Assembly (NCBI RefSeq): GCF_036588685.1
Contig: NC_086378.1
Coordinates: 32,341,578 to 32,405,577 of the forward strand
Length of the DNA stretch: 64,000 nucleotides
DNA from: Mytilus trossulus
Lineage: Eukaryota > Mollusca > Bivalvia > Mytilida > Mytilidae
Direction: 5' to 3'
Of this stretch, positions 58,961-64,000 are shown one piece after another. Positions within the stretch are counted from its first letter, which is position 1, and every line of letters starts with the position of its first letter. The notes beneath the pieces were generated by a model, which was given only the letters and a program-made list of their open reading frames with translations, was not told where the DNA came from and did no database searches. The position numbers and the translations under genes were made by a program.

Positions 58961-61270
58961 TAAAATTTTAAATTCTAAAATAGTTTAAATTCTCAAACAG
59001 GATTCTCATGTTGTTTTTAATTGTTTAGATACTCCCCTTTGATGTTTAAGGATTAAAAAAATATTCAAAATTTTACCATTATCGATTATTAGAATCCGGT
59101 GCGTATCAGGTGCTTTGTAATTGATTGTCAGTTCTCCTTTGAGATTTTTTTTATCTGTGCACTTCACCTTACTCCACCAATAAAGACAGAACGAAATAAG
59201 TGCTGAAAATGGTGTTAAACACATATGAATCAATCAATCGTGATGTTTTACGTTATCTATTCATCAAATTTCATAGTAATATGACAAGTGATACATTTCG
59301 TGCGTTCGCAGCGCTGTAACTTCATAAAAAACGTTTGCGATGTCGCTCCTCGTGGTAAAAAATCCCAATTTTAACACAATAAGTTCTTTGAAATTTTAAT
59401 ACTTTGAACACATTTCATAGCTCCATTGTTTTTAAACATTTATTCTGTGTTCCCTTATTTTCTAAATTAACACTAATGGTTCAGCTCAGTCATTTGTTTA
59501 TCATAGAAATGTGTCAAATATCGCTACACAGAGATTTTTTGTTTACACATGACTTTTGTGTTCCTCATTTCAAGGCGCATTAGGGGTATTGTCCCAGATG
59601 GATGATATGCAGCATGGTAACAACATTTATTGATATTTGGGGGCAAGAGGTCAACAGTTGGGGTACTGATTTAGTTAGGTTTTTTTTAAAATACGGTTTC
59701 CGAATAGTTATTTCATCTCCTGCATGATTGGAAATATATTGTATTTTGAAAACTTGATATAAAGTGTTTCTCTCAATAAATATGCAGTCTTTTAACATGT
59801 TATCGTATTACCAGATTTTTACTTATCTATTATACTTATGATATGGAGATAAGAGAATGTGTTATACGTCCTGTGTTTGAATTTGTTTGTTAGCGTTTTG
59901 GTCATGAATGTTTGTCTCTAATATTTAATTAACTGTGCATTTGTATTCAGATATCGCAGATCATATTTATTCGTTCATTGTGTAATCATACGTTTTTTTA
60001 TTGAGTTAAGTCTGCCAATTGATATTTTATCGTATGTTTTTCTATGTTGTGATGTTATGCTATTGTTTCAGAAGAAGAGAGAAGTTTTGGATCCATTAAA
60101 ACGTTTAATCCCGCTGCAAATGTTTGCACCTGTCCTAAGTCAGGAATCTGATGTACAGTAGTTGTCGTTTGTTTATGTAATATATACGTGTTTCTCGTTT
60201 CTCGTTTTGTTTATATAGATTAGACCGTTGGTTTTCCCGTTTGAATGGTTTTACACTAGTAATTTTGGGGCCCTTTATAGCTTGTTGTTCCGTGTGAGCC
60301 AAGGCTCCGTGTTGAAGGCCGTACTTTAACCTATAATGGTTTACTTTTTAAATTGTTATTTGGATGGAGAGTTGTCTCATTGGCACTCACACCACATCTT
60401 CCTATATCTATATAACATTCAACGATACAACTTTCCACAAGAGACCTAATGTCATAGATGCTAACAACTATAGACCACCATACGGCATACAACAATGAGT
60501 AAAACACATTCCGAGTTCTCGGCTATAAAAGGCACATTCTAGATGTCAGACACTGGTTTTATCTAACAAAAGACTCATCAGTGATGAAAGCCAAATTATG
60601 TTCGAAATACGAAGAGCATTGAAGACCGTCACTTCTAAAGGTTTTGTAAAGCACAGCTAAAAAGTAATCAATTCCAATCTATTCATGGGATAGTAAATAC
60701 ATTCAATTTATAGCTATGATTTTATCAATCATAATTCATTTCAACACATTCATAAGGATTGCTTGGATGGATACTCTCTTGGGAAGAAATCTCAACTAGT
60801 GACATCGTCCCAGTGGTTGTAAATAAACTGATGGCTAGTCATGTAAATATATCCCTGATATTTAATACGTGTAAAATGCATTGCGAGGCAAGAAGTAACA
60901 AACAACACAGATTATCTCAAAATTTACACACTGTGCATCTGTCTTGTCAATTCACAATGCATAAACTCAGCTAATAAATATATAAATGTATATATACATC
61001 ACAGAAAATAAAATAAGTTAAGTTTTAAAATTGTTGATGGCAAAGTTGATGCCACTGCTGGTGGACGTTTCGTCCCCGATGGTATCACCAGCCCAGTAGT
61101 CAATACTTCGGTGTTGACATGAATATCAATCATGTGGTCACTTATATAAATGTCCTGTTTACAAAACTTTATATACATTAAAAACTAAGGATTTTCTTAA
61201 CTTTTTTTTTTAAATTTTGTACTTATCTTTTTAAATACTTTGATATGAGCTTCACTGATGAGTCTTATTA

Positions 61271-63389
61271 GACATGATATGAAAAGGTATTTTCACGACA
61301 CTGAGGTTGACAAATTACATTTTAAATGTGGGGTTGTGTCAAAACACCAAAGAGATTACCTGTGTATACATTGAATATAATTTAAAAACCTGCATTGATC
61401 CTTTTGGAGGAAATTCCATATTGAACAAATATTCAATAACGTTTTTACCATAAGAAATATGAGAAATAAATAGCAATGCAAAACATGAGAGAGGGGGACG
61501 CTCATGTAAATGCAGTAGATGTGCGGGCCACGGAGACACGGGGTACATACGTGTGTGAATTCCTCGGCGAGCCCTTAACAGGTCTTTCAAATAATCTGGT
61601 ATTATAATATATTTTATACCTACTCATGAATAAGTTTCTTACAGTAATATTTATAAAGTTATGAAAAGCAAACAAAGGAGTGTATGCATATTGATCCACT
61701 TGTTTACCACCTATCTTTTTATTAAACGGGGTCTATTGTAAAACACCTTAAACGGGATTTTGTTTTACAATTTCAACTTGAAACATGTTGCATTATAGTT
61801 TTAGGAAATTTAATCGCGATCATATAGCTTCGAATACATGTATTTTCCCCCTTTATTTCCTTACAACCTTGTCTTAATTGGAACAGTTATTGCTCAATTT
61901 GTATTTTCTATATGAGGGGTTTGGGATTTATTGATTGTTGGTTGCTTTACATCCAGTGGCAAATATTTCATGCGCGTTCAGAACGGTAAGAGGTTTGTGT
62001 AATACATGCCCGACTACTCACCGGTTGAACATCCCTGCAGCGTTGCAAATGCATGATAGCATAATGACTTTGCATTTACACCTTAACACCACTTTATGCA
62101 GATATTTTGTATTTTATGAATTCCTGAAACGGTTTGTGGCAATTCGCCAACCGTTTCATTAAAAAACGACGATAGTAAAATTAACACCGATGATCGACGG
62201 GTCTTTTCTCTATTTAAGATAACAATGCTAGGGGTTCTCTAAAAATATTTATGGCGTTTTTATATCAAATCTGTTTGATGTGTACCTATTACTACTCTAC
62301 GGAGGTACCTTTTTCAGGGAAAGGGAGGGGCCAAGTATTCAATTTGAAAATGGCAGGACAGGAGTTTCGAGATTAAAAAAATGGCAGAATGAGCAACTTC
62401 ACACAAAATAGGCAGGATGACAATTCATGTCAAACAAGGCTGAATAGACTAATACAAAGTCCGGATAGAATAGGGCGATAAAAAGGCAGGAAATATATAA
62501 CAAAAATGTTAAAGCCCGCAATACTTTTCATTAGCGTGTCCTAAGTCAGGGGCCTGTAGTTAGCTACTGTCTGTCATATGTGTTCTTCGAAAATGTTTAC
62601 CCCTACAGACGCCACCTACTTGGAAGATTAACCACGAGTAGAAAGAAGAAAATGTAAACCAATGAATTTTCTATATCAGAATGTCGGATATATGTCAAAC
62701 ACGCTATAAATCACTTAAAAAATTTCAGTCATTAGAAGCTTATGAAGACAGCCGAGAGAGAAAAATCAACCAGACTATGGAGCTCTGTGTATGATTGGTG
62801 GAGCGACAGAATGAACTTTTTCAGGAACTGTAATACAACAATAAAACTAATATCTATTTAACCTGATATGTATATATTATCAATCTATAATCGAATGAAC
62901 TTATTAAACTCTCAGCCCCCTTTTTCTAGCCCACCCATTCCTGCACGAATACACTTTTTATGTCGTATGATAGCCAGAAATGATACCACAAAAGCAATTA
63001 CCATCATAGGATGTTACATTATCAGTCAGGACTCTATTCCGTCAAAATTATCTCCTCATTACGCCAGTTCATTTTCCCAATCGTAGAAATGGAAGCCATT
63101 GTAGGGATGACGCACTACCAATTTTGCTCTTGGAAACCGATAAATTTATCCACATTGCACCATTACGATCCTTATATGTCAGTTGTATTTTAAAAGACAA
63201 ATGTATCAACTGGCTAATGAGCATCAGTTGATAATCTTGTCTGCATTGATTCAACTTAAAACTATTGTCTGATCGGTTGTCAGGTAGAATTTTCGAATAT
63301 TCATAAACATTTAAAAAAATTCTTATTCAATGTTTCGTGGAAGTGCAGACTAGATGTGTTTAGTGAATGAAGACTATAAACCCTAGTTA
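61271..63389. other. Right-hand intergenic DNA, no gene recognised
   Basis: A dispersed repeat with ACATCCAGTGGCAAATATTT occurs at about 61945-61970. It has a relative at 43050. Otherwise the sequence is AT-rich with unrecognised short frames (61935-62162, 62868-63086). No RNA gene was seen. Confidence 0.4.
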
Positions 63390-64000
63390 TCACACACAAA
63401 AAAATATAATTTTTCGAAGGTATGCATTTTCATCATCCAACTTGAAAGACTGTCGTCAAGTAATTTCAGTAAAAATATAGCTATTCGAACACACCTTCTA
63501 TGTTTTTGTGACTCATTAGATAGGTATTTCACTTGACCTATATATTTCATCTTTTAGTACTGTGATTTGTTTGTGTATAAAGTCAACCTGTAGCTTTAAT
63601 ATATGAAATGATAGAATCTGAAGCGAGACGATGTATGACATATTCTTACTTTGTACGATATCAAGACAAAAAAATAAACTCAAACACGCCCTAACATAAA
63701 AAGGTGCACTCGATTTTCTCTTATCGATACAATTGTTTCCCTTTTTTTGAATTTTTTTTGAATTTTTTTTCTTCAGTCACATAATGGAATGGCAGACTCG
63801 AAAATAGATTGATATGTTTTAAAAAAAAAAAATTATGCATTTTCTTCATCCAACTTGAAAGATACCCATGGCGTCGACTTGATATCTAATTGTTCTGCTT
63901 AACAATGTACTAGATAAATGGAAAAAATGCAAATGGTGTTTTTAAAATAAAACATCTCGTTATTGAGAAGAAAATTGCAATTTTGTTTGTTTCTATTAAC
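63390..64000. mobile_element. Partial relative of the 1.6-kb inverted-repeat element, cut by the window edge
   Basis: 63415-63720 matches 38400-38700 in the same order (AAGACTGTCGTCAAGTA, TCTGAAGCGAGA, AACACGCCCTAACAT). 63880-64000 matches the reverse of about 38890-39030 (GTCGACTTGATATCTAATTG). The two parts are arranged differently from the first copy, so it is rearranged or a separate family member. Confidence 0.65.

Larger units (their letters stand above)
53538..61094 (+). repeat. Recent large tandem duplication (unit 1 53538-58502; unit 2 58503-61094 with 2.4-kb deletion)
   Basis: 58503-59334 matches 53538-54370, and 59335-61094 matches 56745-58502, both at about 99% identity by eye. 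The 2374 bp at 54371-56744, which include the decayed exon 4, are missing from the second copy; the join shows only TT microhomology. The boundary at 58502 falls inside oppositely oriented copies of R3. Confidence 0.88.

Overview
The window looks like nuclear DNA of a bivalve mollusc, most likely a marine mussel (Mytilus-type). It is AT-rich and intron-containing. It is crowded with interspersed repeats that I recognise from mussel sequences, such as the GACGAAACGCGCGTCTGG motif family and the GGGGCCAGCTGAAG family. The species is inferred from memory of these repeats and of the gene family, not from a database search. No bacterial genes, CRISPR arrays or rRNA genes were seen. Nearly all short open frames are chance or repeat-derived.

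The real coding content is a tandem, same-strand family of small secreted proteins. Their C-terminal ~180 residues resemble the non-collagenous, cysteine-rich domain of sponge 'short-chain collagen C4' and its many bivalve homologues. Three copies look intact: A (17892-26330), B (33854-40292) and D (50553-52708). Each has four coding exons of 172, 69, 237 and 239 nt. All three coding introns are phase 1, giving a 238-residue product with a signal peptide and 12 cysteines outside the signal peptide. Two copies are broken: an orphan exon 1 with an in-frame stop (48693-48864) and a decayed exon 4 (55464-55673). A conserved 5' leader block ends in a probable splice donor upstream of A, B and D, with a remnant upstream of the orphan exon. 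The start codon always sits two bases after a TTTTCAG acceptor, so the 5' UTR is probably spliced.

Region 1-15.4 kb is a nested mobile-element structure. An outer element at 2145-15393 (13.2 kb) has ~400-bp terminal inverted repeats that begin CACTGTG, flanked by AATTA on both sides. Inside it sits an 8.9-kb foldback structure (3817-12698) flanked by ATTGGT on both sides. The foldback is two ~4-kb elements arranged head to head. Its ends carry arrays of the ATATACGCGT motif, and its TATGAGTGG terminus is repeated several times in tandem at one end and at the centre.

The remaining space holds more mobile debris. A 2-kb inverted-repeat element built of GATGACCGTAA units lies in intron 3 of gene A. 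A tandem 0.86-kb duplication with embedded hairpins lies in intron 1 of gene B, and a 1.6-kb inverted-repeat element lies in its intron 3; a relative of that element runs off the right edge. A reverse transcriptase fragment of Penelope-like type lies at 40.5-41.2 kb. A decayed Crypton-type tyrosine recombinase lies at 45.0-47.0 kb and has lost a catalytic arginine. A tRNA-like sequence is at 45.4 kb. A 355-bp tandem repeat and a recent ~5-kb tandem duplication (53.5-61.1 kb), whose second copy has lost 2.4 kb, complete the picture.
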